Shown: positions 34,764 through 45,114, numbered from the stretch's first letter. The stretch: DNA of 64,000 nucleotides from DALYJJ01 sp033763935 (GCA_033763935.1 JANRJO010000065.1:39249-103248), one strand, 5' to 3'. Made by a program: numbers and translations. The notes: a model not told the origin generated them from the letters alone.

Positions 34764-35669
34764 TCACCCGTGCCTGATGAAGGTGCCGTCGTTCAACTCC
34801 TGCACCGCCTGCCGCAACTCCGCCTGTGTGTTCATCACGATCGGCCCATACCACGCCACCGGCTCCTCCAGCGGCTTGCCCGACACCAGCAGAAACCGGA
34901 TCCCCTCGGGCCCCGCCTGCACCACCACCTCGTCCCCGCGATCGAACAGCACCAGGTTATGGTTCCGCACGTCGTACACCGGCGCGGCGTCCGGCGCAGC
35001 CGCCTGCTCCGTCAATACCGCCCGCGGCTCCGACGCGCCACGAAACGTCCCCGAGCCCGCAAACACATACGCGAACGCGTTCCGCGTCGTCTCCACCTTC
35101 AACCGCTTCTTGTGCCCCGGCGGAACCGAAATGTCCACGTAATGCGGATCCGCCGCCACGCCCTCCACCGGACCACGCTGCCCCCAGAACTCCCCGCAGA
35201 TGATTCGCGCCCGCGTCCCGTCGTCGTCCGTCACCTCCGGAATCACCGCCGACGGAATGTCCTGATACCGCGGCGACGTCATCTTCAGCGACGAGGGCAG
35301 GTTCGCCCACAACTGGAACCCGTGCATGCGTCCCTGCCCGTCCCCACGCGGCATCTCCTGGTGCATAATCCCGCTCCCCGCCGTCATCCACTGCACGTCC
35401 CCCGCGCTGATGGCGCCCCGGTTCCCCAGGCTGTCCCCGTGCTCCACCGTCCCCGCCAGCACGTAGGTAATCGTCTCGATCCCCCGATGCGGATGCCACG
35501 GAAACCCGGCCCGGTAATGCTCCGGATCGTCGTTGCGAAAATCGTCCAGCAGCAGAAACGGATCGAAATCCTTCGTCTTCCCGAATCCGAACGCACGCTC
35601 CAGCCGAACGCCCGCGCCCTCCCTCGTCGGTCGCGTCCGAATCACTTCTCTCACCGGTCGTAATGACAT
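34764..35669 (-). CDS. Pirin-family bicupin protein
   Basis: A 301-residue pirin. The N-terminal cupin has the iron ligands His-x-His in FPWHPHRGIETITYVLAG and the following VEHGDSLGN and GSGIMHQEMP (His, Glu), typical of active pirins, some of which are quercetinases. The C-terminal cupin (VPPGHKKRLKVETTRN, FAYVFAGSG) is complete. It follows the marR gene by 16 nt on the same strand, a common pairing. The likely roles are oxidation of flavonoid-like compounds or sensing of redox/metal state. The start ATG 35669 (MSLRPVREVIRTRP) fits the family. Confidence 0.92.
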   Translation of the reverse strand: MSLRPVREVIRTRPTREGAGVRLERAFGFGKTKDFDPFLLLDDFRNDDPEHYRAGFPWHPHRGIETITYVLAGTVEHGDSLGNRGAISAGDVQWMTAGSGIMHQEMPRGDGQGRMHGFQLWANLPSSLKMTSPRYQDIPSAVIPEVTDDDGTRARIICGEFWGQRGPVEGVAADPHYVDISVPPGHKKRLKVETTRNAFAYVFAGSGTFRGASEPRAVLTEQAAAPDAAPVYDVRNHNLVLFDRGDEVVVQAGPEGIRFLLVSGKPLEEPVAWYGPIVMNTQAELRQAVQELNDGTFIRHG

Positions 35670-35685
35670 GCTTGCCTCCTGTCCC

Positions 35686-36126
35686 TCAATTCAATCCCTC
35701 GCGGCACGCCGACAACAGCTCCGACAGCGCCGCTAACCGTTCCGCCCCCATGTGCCCCAGCAGCTTCCGGTGCGCCTCGCGCACCGGCTCGTCCAGCCGC
35801 CCCACCACCTCCAGGCCGTTCTCCGTGATGCGCGTCAAAACCACCCGCCGGTCCCGCTCCTCCCGGCTGCGCGCCACCAGCCCCCGCTGCTCCATCCGGT
35901 CCAGCAGCCGCGTGATGTCCGGATCCCGCGTCAGCATCCGCCCTGCAATCTCCCCGCACGTCAACCCCGCCCCCCTCGCTCCCCGCAGAATCCGCAACAC
36001 GTTGTACTGCGTCCCGGAAAGCCCCTCGGCCTTGAACAATTGCACAAACGGCCGCGACAGCAGATCGACCGTTCGCACCAGATCGAGAAGAACCGCCTCC
36101 TCCCGAAGGCCAGCTCGCAAACTCAT
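35686..36126 (-). CDS. MarR-family transcriptional regulator
   Basis: A 146-residue winged-helix regulator: LSRPFVQLFKAEGLSGTQYN, LTCGEIAGRMLTRDPDITR (recognition helix), LLDRMEQRGLVARSREERDRRVVLTRIT (wing, given as a region) and a C-terminal dimer helix. ATG 36126 (MSLRAGLREEAVL) is chosen over 36189 because a perfect promoter and palindrome lie directly before it and the longer start would read through them. It should repress its own operon with the pirin gene and release in response to a small aromatic ligand. The AT-rich control region lies directly before its start codon. Confidence 0.9.
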   Translation of the reverse strand: MSLRAGLREEAVLLDLVRTVDLLSRPFVQLFKAEGLSGTQYNVLRILRGARGAGLTCGEIAGRMLTRDPDITRLLDRMEQRGLVARSREERDRRVVLTRITENGLEVVGRLDEPVREAHRKLLGHMGAERLAALSELLSACREGLN

Positions 36127-36162
36127 CGTTATAAGGGTAGTCGTTATAACGAGTATTGTCAA
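36127..36162 (-). promoter_or_regulatory. Leaderless marR promoter with overlapping operator
   Basis: On the minus strand TTGACA (36157-36162) is followed by a 17-nt spacer, TACCCT (36134-36139) and then 7 nt to ATG 36126, so transcription should begin at or next to the start codon. The spacer holds the perfect palindrome TCGTTATAACGA (36141-36152). A second half-copy TCGTTATAA (36126-36134) overlaps the -10 box. Palindrome and half-site are the likely MarR operator for autoregulation. Confidence 0.6.
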
Positions 36163-36592
36163 CCTCCCACCCGCCGCCCGCGTACCCATGCCCGCGCCCG
36201 CCCGTAAGCCCTCCCCCCGCTGGCCTGCGTCCCGCCCGCGCCTCCCACGCCCGTCGACCCCGCCCGATCTCGAGGCAGCGCCGCAGCACCCCCGAGACTC
36301 AGGGCTGCTAACCTCACGCGCACCTGCATCCCCCCGCTGTCGTCACGCCGACTGGCTCCCACCCGCCGGCCCCCGTCTCACCCGCGGCCCCCAGACGGTC
36401 GGGCCCGCCCGCGAGCTTCGTGTCCGCGCGCAGACCGCCCGCGGTGTCACCCGCTCGCGAGCCCCGCCCTCGCCCCCCTCCCACTCCGCCGGCCGGCCGC
36501 CCACCCGCGCCCCCGCCCGACAGCCCAGCCCCCACAGCCTCCCGCCAACCGTTCCGCCGCCCCCGCCCCACCCGCCCGCGCCACCGCTCTCC
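36163..36592. other. C-rich intergenic stretch without recognisable gene
   Basis: About 430 bp separate the marR and arsR promoters. The plus strand is extraordinarily C-rich with many Pro-type triplets (CCC, CCG) and almost no A or T. Long open frames occur on both strands only because stop codons are scarce in such sequence; their products are Pro/Arg/Ala or Gly/Ala runs with no family resemblance. I see no RNA structure or repeat unit beyond this bias. Confidence 0.6.
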
Positions 36593-36628
36593 TTGACAAT
36601 AACAAATCAGTTATATAACATGTCACTT
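36593..36628 (+). promoter_or_regulatory. Leaderless arsR-type promoter with palindrome
   Basis: TTGACA (36593-36598), 17-nt spacer, TAACAT (36616-36621), then 7 nt to ATG 36629. The perfect palindrome GTTATATAAC (36610-36619) overlaps the -10 box and, with the inverted pair ATAAC/GTTAT beside it, is a plausible operator for the encoded repressor. An in-frame ATG at 36620 overlaps the -10 box and is therefore unlikely to be the start. Confidence 0.6.
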
Positions 36629-36997
36629 ATGAAGCGGCTCCGCCCCCCCAGCCTCGACCACGCCTTCGCCGCCCTCGCCGATCCCACCCGCCGCGCCATC
36701 CTCTCCCGCCTCACCCGCGGCGAAGCCACCGTCATGCAGCTCGCCCAGCCCTTCTCCATGACCCAGCCCGCCATCTCCCGCCACCTCAAAGTCCTCGAAC
36801 ACGCAGGCCTCATCGTCCGCCGCGCCGAAGGAACCAAGCGTCACTGCCGCCTTGCCCAACACGGCATCGCCGCCGTCGATCAATGGCTCTCCACCCTCCG
36901 CGCCGCGCTCGAAACCAACTACAACCGTTTGGACCAGGTCCTCGCCGCCATGCCGGCCGAACCTCCCAAACACATTGAGAGGAACAAACAACGATGA
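36629..36997 (+). CDS. ArsR-type helix-turn-helix repressor
   Basis: A 122-residue ArsR/SmtB-fold regulator: FAALADPTRRAILSRLTRGEA, MQLAQPFSMTQPAISRHLKVLEHAGLIVRR in region terms (recognition helix around TQPAISRHLKVL) and EGTKRHCRLAQHGIAAVDQWL. It lacks the Cys metal-binding box of metalloregulators, matching the ArsR subgroup that pairs with SRPBCC (AHSA1-like) genes and senses non-metal ligands or acts constitutively. Its stop overlaps the SRPBCC start (ATGA), so the two are coupled. It probably represses its own operon through the palindrome just upstream. Confidence 0.9.
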   Translation: MKRLRPPSLDHAFAALADPTRRAILSRLTRGEATVMQLAQPFSMTQPAISRHLKVLEHAGLIVRRAEGTKRHCRLAQHGIAAVDQWLSTLRAALETNYNRLDQVLAAMPAEPPKHIERNKQR

Positions 36998-37464
36998 GCA
37001 AAATGACTCTGACCACCGAAGGCGACCGCCACGTCCTCGTCACCCGCCACTTCGCCGCGCCCCCCGCGGCCGTCTACCGCGCCCACATCGAACCCGAACT
37101 CATTCAGCAGTGGATGCTCGGCCCCGACGGCTGGACCATGCCCGTCTGCGTTTCCGACCCCCGCCCCGGCGGCGCCATCCGCTTCGAATGGACCGACGGC
37201 AAGGGCGCCGGCTTCTACCTCACCGGCGAGTACCTCGAGCTCCAGCCTCACTCCCGCATCGTCCACGTCGAGCGCATGTTCCTCCCCGACCCTACCCCCG
37301 ACAACCACGTCGAGACCACCTTCGCCCCTAACGGCAACGGGACCCTGATGACCATGCGCATGACCCTGCCTGACTCCCAAACCCGCGCCGCCATGCTCGC
37401 TACCGGCATGGAGCACGGCATGGAAGCCAGCTACGTGCGCCTCGAAACCACGGTGCTCGCTTAG
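36994..37464 (+). CDS. SRPBCC (AHSA1/START-like) protein
   Basis: A 156-residue protein of the SRPBCC hydrophobic-pocket fold, AHSA1/YndB group: VLVTRHFAAPPAAVYRAHIEPEL, QQWMLGPDGWTM, DPRPGGAIRFEWTD and a C-terminal helix (MLATGMEHGMEASYVRLE). These bind lipids, polyketides or other hydrophobic ligands. Coupling to the ArsR-type gene is a very common arrangement in soil bacteria and suggests that the regulator controls it in response to an unknown stress or ligand. Start ATG 36994 overlaps the repressor stop. Confidence 0.9.
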   Translation: MSKMTLTTEGDRHVLVTRHFAAPPAAVYRAHIEPELIQQWMLGPDGWTMPVCVSDPRPGGAIRFEWTDGKGAGFYLTGEYLELQPHSRIVHVERMFLPDPTPDNHVETTFAPNGNGTLMTMRMTLPDSQTRAAMLATGMEHGMEASYVRLETTVLA

Positions 37465-37484
37465 CCATCGCCAGCCATGCCATC

Positions 37485-37937
37485 ATGGCTCGGATGCAAA
37501 CTCTCTTCGAAGCCGCCGGCGGCCTCGACGGTCTGCGCCGCCTCGCAGCCGCCTGGCATCACCGCGTCGTGGCCGATGACGTCGTCTCCCACGCCTTCAG
37601 CCACGGCTTCCACCCTCAGCACACCGATCGCCTGGCCGCCTACTGGGCCGAAGCCCTAGGCGGTCCGCCCCTGTACTCCGATCTCCACGGCACCGAAACC
37701 GCTGTCGTCAGAATGCACAGCGGAAACGGCGAACACAACGAAATGGACCGCCGGGCGATTGACTGCTTCCAGCACGCCCTCGACGACCTCGGCTTCGCGA
37801 ACCCTCTCCGCCAGGCACTGCTCGACTACTTCACCTGGGCCACTACCACTACCATGGCCCGCTATCACGAATCCGCCGCCGACGTGCCGGACGGCCTCAC
37901 CATACCCCGCTGGTCCTGGAACGGACTCGAGAAGTAG
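37485..37937 (+). CDS. Truncated haemoglobin group II-like protein
   Basis: A 150-residue globin-like protein: LFEAAGGLDGLRRLAAAWHHRVVADDVVSHAFSHGF, seen as the B/CD/E helices, then HPQHTDRLAAYWAEALGG with the E-helix, and HNEMDRRAIDCFQHALDDLG with the proximal His region. The pattern fits the trHbII-related group often annotated as oxidoreductase; it would bind haem and react with O2 or NO in the cytosol. The proximal His (GEHNEMD) is present. It begins 20 nt after the SRPBCC stop and may share its transcript. ATG 37485 is used; a second ATG follows three codons later. Confidence 0.8.
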   Translation: MARMQTLFEAAGGLDGLRRLAAAWHHRVVADDVVSHAFSHGFHPQHTDRLAAYWAEALGGPPLYSDLHGTETAVVRMHSGNGEHNEMDRRAIDCFQHALDDLGFANPLRQALLDYFTWATTTTMARYHESAADVPDGLTIPRWSWNGLEK

Positions 37938-38149
37938 CCGAAATCCTTCCTCGCGGAAATGCTGGTCGAACGCGAAGGCTACCTGCGAACCTCTCCGTCT
38001 AGAAACAATAAAGCTGACACACAATCCACGAAGCTGCGCCTGCGCCGCTTTGTTGCAAGCAGAGCGGACATCGCCACCGCATGAGCAGACTCATCCTCCC
38101 ATCCGTTTCAATGACAGGAAGAATATCTGACCCTTCGCGCTTTCAGTCA

Positions 38150-38978
38150 GGTCCGAGAAGGTACAGTACACGAACCTCGCTCCACGCAACGATTCGTTGC
38201 GCCCTATGGCCTCCAACAACAGCGGCGTCTGGAACGAAATCGGCGACACACTGGAGTTCTCCATCGCCCCGGCGCACTATCAGACCGTGTGGTTTTACGC
38301 CTCGTGCATGACCGCCTTTCTGGCGATGCTCTGGGGTCTGTACCGGCTGACGCTCTACCAGATCCGGCGGAGTTCAACCCCCACGTGGACGGGCGCGTGT
38401 ACGAGCGGCTCCGCGTCGCGCGGGTACGCCGCGATATCGCAGAGCTTTCAGCCTGCGCTCATTCAGATGCAAGCCGCGCAGAATCTGTTTGAACGGCGCC
38501 CCGAGAAGGCCCAGGAGAGTCTCCTGAAGGCGATCGCCCGCGGCCGACGTCGCGATCGCCGAGGGTCGCCGCGTAATCCAAGACTTGTGCACAGGTCCCG
38601 TCGGCAAGTGCGATCCCGCGGGACTGCTCGCGGCGGCTGGCCAGGAATTGACGAGCGCTGAGGAGGCGGAGAATCCCACCGGCCTTCCGTGTCACCATGG
38701 AAGGGGCACAGCAGGATCTTGTACCGCTGCTTCAGGACGAAATCTACCGCATTGCCCGGGAATTGCCGCGGAACGCGGTCCGGCACGCCCGCGCCGGGCA
38801 GATCAAGGCCGAGATCCGCTACCAGAGCCGGCAACTCCGCTTGCATGTTCGCGATGATGGAAAAGGATTCGAATCTGCCGGGCATGCGGGAACGAGTGAG
38901 TCGATTCGGCGGCAATTCGGAGTTGCGGAGCGCAATTGGCGGCGCATTATCGATCTTGAGGAGAAGGTTGTTTCGTGA
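38150..38978 (+). pseudogene. Decayed two-component sensor kinase (propeller/Y_Y_Y type)
   Basis: Pieces of one kinase appear in at least four frame segments. The Y_Y_Y/ligand end reads VQYTNLAPRNDSLRPMASNN then SGVWNEIGDTLEFSIAPAHY and a membrane helix (about 38290-38350). Next, EFNPHVDGRVYERLRVAR leads to the place of the phosphorylated His box, which is ruined (RELHDTLLQSF expected, a gap seen). QSFQPALIQMQAAQNLFERR, DVAIAEGRRVIQDL and finally DEIYRIARE plus RNAVRHARAG and LRLHVRDDGKGF (HATPase) complete it. The upstream propeller is missing. The TGA overlaps the next gene's GTG, as in an originally coupled pair. Confidence 0.75.
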
Positions 38979-39370
38979 ACGCTGAAACCGGGAAGATACG
39001 AATCTTGGCCGCCGACGACCACCCGCTGCTCCGCAACGGCATCGCCTTGTTGATCCAGATCGAGCCGGACATGGAGTTGGTCGCGCTGGCTTCGACGGGA
39101 CGAGAGGCCATCGAGCAGTTCCGGCGTTATCGGCCCGACGTCACCCTGATGGACCTGCAGATGCCCGACATCAGCGGGATCGACGCCATCGTCGTCATCC
39201 GCAGCGAATTCCCCGATGCCCGGATCGTCATTCTGACGACGTACGCGGACGATGCGCAGGTGGCAAGCGCGCTCAAAGCGGGCGCTTGCGGCTACCTTCT
39301 CAAAGGGAGCGTACATACGGATCTGCTGCCGGCCATCCGCTCCGTAAATGCGGGGCGGGATCGCGGATAA
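38975..39370 (+). CDS. Receiver-only response regulator (NarL-type, truncated)
   Basis: A 131-residue protein consisting of a CheY-like receiver: ILAADDHPLLRNGIALLIQ (acidic pocket), VTLMDLQMPDISG (phosphorylated Asp), VILTTYADDAQVASALKAGACGYLLKGS (Thr/Lys switch). It is of the NarL/FixJ class, but translation stops after AIRSVNAGRDRG where an intact protein would continue into a LuxR helix-turn-helix. No trace of that domain is recognisable downstream. With its kinase partner decayed, this regulator is probably non-functional or a stand-alone receiver. GTG 38975 overlaps the kinase remnant's TGA. Confidence 0.75.
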   Translation: MNAETGKIRILAADDHPLLRNGIALLIQIEPDMELVALASTGREAIEQFRRYRPDVTLMDLQMPDISGIDAIVVIRSEFPDARIVILTTYADDAQVASALKAGACGYLLKGSVHTDLLPAIRSVNAGRDRG

Positions 39371-39437
39371 CAACGTCCCGCACCCCCCCAAAGCCCCGGC
39401 TGGCGCCCCGCCGCACTCGGCCACTGAAAGAAAATCC

Positions 39438-39472
39438 TTGACGCTTTTCTGTATTTCCATTACTGTAGAAAT
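39438..39472 (+). promoter_or_regulatory. Leaderless promoter of the arsenic operon with inverted repeat
   Basis: TTGACG (39438-39443), a 17-nt spacer and TACTGT (39461-39466) lie 6 nt before ATG 39473. The segment TATTTC...GAAATA (arms 6 bp, spacer 10, about 39452-39473) straddles the -10 box and resembles an ArsR operator, so the downstream repressor probably controls its own operon here. Confidence 0.55.
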
Positions 39473-39610
39473 ATGGAAGCCGCGTGCGTCTGTCTCCCCG
39501 AGCCCCTGGGCTGTTTCCCCCTCTACGATGGCCCCCCGTCGTCCGTGAGCACTCCCGCCCCCGACCCCCACGACACCCTGCAATCCCTGCTCGAGGAGGA
39601 TTGGGACTAA
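39473..39610 (+). CDS. Small Cys-containing ORF leading the arsenic operon
   Basis: A 45-residue reading frame starting MEAACVCLPEPLGCFPLYDG, with three Cys (CVC and a later C) near the N-terminus, a Pro-rich middle and an acidic amphipathic end (LQSLLEEDW). It begins at the predicted transcription start of a leaderless promoter. Its TAA overlaps the arsR ATG (TAATG), and the AGGAGG site for arsR is within its 3' end, a typical coupling arrangement. I do not recognise the protein. It could be a metalloid-binding peptide, a translational leader controlling arsR, or non-functional; codon content is GC-rich and coding-like. Confidence 0.5.
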   Translation: MEAACVCLPEPLGCFPLYDGPPSSVSTPAPDPHDTLQSLLEEDWD

Positions 39611-39957
39611 TGCCACGCAAACCCACCGACGAACAGATCACCCGCTACGCGGACATGTTCTCCGCCATCGGCACGGAGCCCCGCCTCCGCATCCTCCGCC
39701 TCCTTCTCTCCGCCCACCCGGAGGGCATGAACGTCGGCGAAATCGGCGCCGAGCTCTCGATCCCCGGCTCCACGCTCTCCCATCACCTCGACAAGCTCCG
39801 CAACGAAAACCTCGTCACCGTCAAGCGCGAGAGCCAGTACCTCCGCTACACCGCCAACACGGAATCCCTTCAGGAGCTCCTCGGCTTCCTCTATGCCGAG
39901 TGCTGCACCCGCAATCGGGCCATCCCCCCCGAAACCATCGTCACCATCTGCAAGTAA
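39610..39957 (+). CDS. arsR: ArsR-family repressor
   Basis: A 115-residue winged-helix repressor: YADMFSAIGTEPRLRILRLLL, GEIGAELSIPGSTLSHHLDKLRNENLV (recognition helix around GSTLSHHLDKL), then VKRESQYLRYTAN and a tail AECCTRNRAI with a vicinal Cys pair that could bind arsenite. It is in the operon with arsM and arsC and preceded by the small ORF at TAATG. The AGGAGG ribosome site is at 39595-39600. It should dissociate from the promoter inverted repeat upon binding As(III). The start is fixed by that ribosome site and by MPRKPTDEQITRYA. Confidence 0.9.
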   Translation: MPRKPTDEQITRYADMFSAIGTEPRLRILRLLLSAHPEGMNVGEIGAELSIPGSTLSHHLDKLRNENLVTVKRESQYLRYTANTESLQELLGFLYAECCTRNRAIPPETIVTICK

Positions 39958-39969
39958 ATAGGAGAACTC

Positions 39970-40824
39970 ATGAGCGTAACGCACGATGTCAAAGAAGTCG
40001 TAAAAGAGAAGTACGGCCAGGCTGCCCTTCGCGTCAAAACCGGCGGCAGCTCCTGCTGCGGCGCCGCGCCGTGTAGCGTCGACGGCGACCCCATCACCTC
40101 GAACCTCTACGACGAGAGGCAAAAAGAAGGCCTGCCGGAAGAGGCGCTCCTCGCCTCCCTCGGCTGCGGCAACCCCACCGCCCTCGCCGCCCTCAAGCCC
40201 GGCGAGACCGTCCTCGATCTCGGATCCGGCGGCGGCATTGACGTCCTGCTCTCCGCCAAGCGCGTCGGCCCCACTGGCAAGGCGTACGGCCTCGACATGA
40301 CCGACGAAATGCTCGCCCTCGCCCATGAGAACCAGCGGAAATCGGGCATCGCCAACGTCGAATTCCTGAAGGGCGAAATCGAGAACATCCCCCTGCCCGA
40401 CAATTCCGTCGACGTCATCATCTCCAACTGCGTCATCAACCTCTCCGGCGACAAGGACAAGGTCCTCAAGGAAGCCTTCCGCGTCCTCAAGCCCGGCGGC
40501 CGCTTCGCCGTCTCCGACGTCGTGGTCCGCGGCGCCGTCCCCGAAGAGGTGCGCAAGCACATGCTCCTCTGGGTGGGCTGCATCGCCGGCGCCCTGGAGG
40601 AATCCGACTATCGGTCGAAACTCGCCGCCGCCGGCTTCGCAGCCATCGAAGTCGAACCCACGCGCGTCTACAACATTGAGGACGCCCGCGCTTTCCTAAG
40701 CGGCCAGGGCCTGGACGTCGACGCCCTCGCCCCCCAGGTCGGCGACAAGTTCATGAGCGCCTTCATTCGCGCTGCCAAGCCGGCGCAAACCGAAAGCTGC
40801 TGCGCGCCGGGTTGCTGCAGCTAA
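39970..40824 (+). CDS. arsM: Arsenite S-adenosylmethionine methyltransferase
   Basis: A 284-residue ArsM that methylates As(III) using SAM, forming mono- to trimethyl arsenicals. The N-terminus (VTHDVKEVVKEKYGQAALRV, then SSCCGAAPC) and the ASLGCGNPTALAALKPGETVLDLGSGGGIDVLL region (cofactor loop) are typical. The Cys in SLGCGNP, in IISNCVINLS and in WVGCIAGAL form the arsenic site, and the tail SCCAPGCCS is additional and Cys-rich. It is 12 nt after arsR. With arsR before and arsC behind it forms a methylation-based detoxification operon. Confidence 0.95.
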   Translation: MSVTHDVKEVVKEKYGQAALRVKTGGSSCCGAAPCSVDGDPITSNLYDERQKEGLPEEALLASLGCGNPTALAALKPGETVLDLGSGGGIDVLLSAKRVGPTGKAYGLDMTDEMLALAHENQRKSGIANVEFLKGEIENIPLPDNSVDVIISNCVINLSGDKDKVLKEAFRVLKPGGRFAVSDVVVRGAVPEEVRKHMLLWVGCIAGALEESDYRSKLAAAGFAAIEVEPTRVYNIEDARAFLSGQGLDVDALAPQVGDKFMSAFIRAAKPAQTESCCAPGCCS

Positions 40825-40837
40825 AGGAGGAACACGC

Positions 40838-41344
40838 ATGGACATGCCACTGACCCTTTGCTTAGCCATACTCCTCCCGGTCGCCGGATTCGCGCAGATG
40901 TCGTCTGCATCCGCCAAGAGGCGAGTGATCATCCTGTGCACCGGTAACAGCGCCCGCTCGCAAATGGCCGAGGGCTTCCTCCGCTCCTTCGATTCATCCC
41001 TGGAGGTGTACTCCGCCGGCACGGATCCCGCGCCGCGCGTGAACCCCTTCGCCGTTCAGGTCATGAAAGAGGTCGGAATCGACATCTCGGCCGGCAAGCC
41101 GAAAGCGGTCGACCAGTTTACGGGCCAACCGTTCGACTTCGTCGTCACCGTTTGCGGCGACGCCGACCAAAACTGCCCGACGTTCCGCGGTAAGGTCGGC
41201 AAGCGCCTGCACATCGGCTTCCCCGACCCCGCCCGCGCCACCGGCACCGACGCCGAAAAGCTCGCCGTCTTCCGCACCGTCCGCGACGACATTCAAGCCA
41301 AGTTCAAGGACTTCTACCAGAAGGAGCTCCGCCGGCGCTCCTAG
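40838..41344 (+). CDS. arsC: LMW-PTP-type arsenate reductase with predicted export signal
   Basis: A 168-residue protein. The thioredoxin-dependent ArsC fold is clear: IILCTGNSARSQMAEGFLR (P-loop Cys), VYSAGTDPAPRVNPFAVQVM, then VTVCGDADQNCPTF with the second and third catalytic Cys, and FPDPARATG. Unusually, residues 1-20 (MDMPLTLCLAILLPVAGFAQ) look like a signal peptide. The upstream AGGAGG (AAAGGAGGAACACGC) selects this start; a later ATG 40898 has no ribosome site. If exported, the enzyme would need a periplasmic thiol system for the disulfide cascade. It converts arsenate to arsenite. Confidence 0.88.
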   Translation: MDMPLTLCLAILLPVAGFAQMSSASAKRRVIILCTGNSARSQMAEGFLRSFDSSLEVYSAGTDPAPRVNPFAVQVMKEVGIDISAGKPKAVDQFTGQPFDFVVTVCGDADQNCPTFRGKVGKRLHIGFPDPARATGTDAEKLAVFRTVRDDIQAKFKDFYQKELRRRS

Positions 41345-41527
41345 CAGCGCCGGCTGCCTATTCTGAGAGAAACGCCCCCAGCCGCCCTAGCAATGTCACT
41401 GAAGCCGGGCCCCACACCCGAAAGCTCGCGGAGCACACCGTGCCGGTCGAAGGCCGGCTGTACGCCGCACCTCCCGGGGACGGGGCCTCGCTCCTTCGCA
41501 CCCGCCGGCAGTTGTTGAAAGTCTGGC

Positions 41528-41539
41528 TATAATCCAAAA
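41528..41539 (+). promoter_or_regulatory. -10 box of the kinase gene, 6 nt before the start
   Basis: A perfect TATAAT (41528-41533) is followed by CCAAAA and then the in-frame ATC proposed as start of the kinase. No good -35 hexamer was seen at 16-18 nt; the extended-10 TG is one base out of register. The position of the -10 matches the leaderless geometry of the arsR/marR promoters nearby. Confidence 0.45.
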
Positions 41540-43756
<2,217 letters not shown>

Positions 43757-44115
43757 AGGAGGCAGAGCAGGTAGCAATGGCCAAGTGGAAGCAAGGGATC
43801 GACATCCCGCTGCTGCCCATGGAACTTGCATCCATCTCGGCGCTGCAGGGCGACAAAGCCGCCGCGCGGGAGTGGCTGCAGCGTGCGATCGAGCGCGGCT
43901 GGCGCGACCGCTTCATCCTTCGCACCAACCCGATGCTGGCGAGTGTCCACAAGGAGCCTTGGTTCCAGGACACCCTGGCGTATCTCGACCGCGAACTCCG
44001 CCGTATGCGCGAGGAATCCGTTGAAATTCCCGCGCTCTTCAGCAAAACGCTTCCCTCCCTGCCGCCCCCGCCGGCCCGCAAGTAGGCCACGCCTCAGCTC
44101 GTCTTGCGTAACAGA

Positions 44116-45008
44116 ATGATGGCGCACTTCGTCGCTGTATTCGTGACGCCTCACGCACGCGCATTCCCCCGCTTCCGCTCCTTTGCGGTGCTGGCCGCCG
44201 TCTCCCTGCTGTCTGCTCAGTCCAGTCGCTTCGACGGCGCCAAGCCCGGTGACGAACGCGAAATCTCCGGCGTCCGCTTCTGCTGGGCCCCCGCGGGGAC
44301 CTTCCGGATGGGCAGCCCGCCGGCCGAACCCGAACGGCGCGCCGACGAAGGCCCCGTGACCGTGTGCCTGTCGCGAGGGTTCTGGGTAGGTAAGTACGAA
44401 GTGACGCAAAGCCAGTGGAGCGCGTTGATGGGGCCGTTCCCGCGCGAACAGGACCGCGGCCGCGGCGACGCCTTCCCCGTCCATTGGGTCAGCTACCTCG
44501 AAGCCGAAGAGTATTGCCGCCGGCTGACAGCCCGCGCTCGCGCATCCCGCTCCTTGCCCGAAGACTGGGAGATCCGGCTGCCCACCGAGGCGCAATGGGA
44601 GTACGCCTGCCGCGCCGGCACCACCACGGCGACTTCGTTCGGCGACCGCCTCGGCCCCGCCCAGGCAAATCTCGGCTCGCCCTATCCCGGCGGCACGGCG
44701 GCAAATCGGACCGGAAGCGCAACCCCGTCGGCAAGTACCCGCCCAACGCCTGGGGACTCCACGACATGCACGGCAACGTGTGGGAGTGGTGCCGCGACTG
44801 GTATCACCGCCTCTTGCCCGGCGGCCTCGACCCCGACCTGTCGGATCAAAAAGGCGAACCCAATCGCGACGGCACATACTCCCGCGTCCGCCGTGGCGGC
44901 GCCTGGATCGAGCAGGGCTGGGCCTGCCGCTCCGCCGTGCGCCTCCGCTACGAACCCGAGCGCCGCAGCGACCACATCGGCTTCCGCGTCGCCGCCGAGC
45001 GGCGGTAA
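44116..45008 (+). pseudogene. Sulfatase-modifying-factor-like (FGE/SUMF1) protein, frameshifted
   Basis: A secreted protein with a signal-like N-terminus (RSFAVLAAVSLLSAQ). The FGE-sulfatase domain runs in one frame from FCWAPAGTFRMGSPPAEPERR, GFWVGKYEVTQSQWSALMG, EEYCRRLTARAR to IRLPTEAQWEYACRAG. A one-base loss near 44690-44715 moves the rest (NPVGKYPPNAWGLHDMHGN, VWEWCRDWYHRLLPGG, RVRRGGAWIEQGWACRSAVR, IGFRVAAERR) to another frame. Bacterial relatives do not all act on sulfatases; many are peptidase or kinase partners, which fits its position just after a kinase gene. As read, the product loses the C-terminal half. Confidence 0.78.
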
Positions 45009-45114
45009 GGAAACACTACGCTCCCCCATGGGAAATTGCGTGCCGCAGAGGCGTGCCTCTCAGGGATGCTTGCTTTAGAACCGTCCGTGCACCACGAGCG
45101 CTATGCTGTCGTTC

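Noticed and set aside
36163..36592. Several open frames in the C-rich spacer
   Set aside because: The bias removes stop codons in all frames; products are Pro/Arg/Ser or Gly/Ala runs, with no ribosome site.
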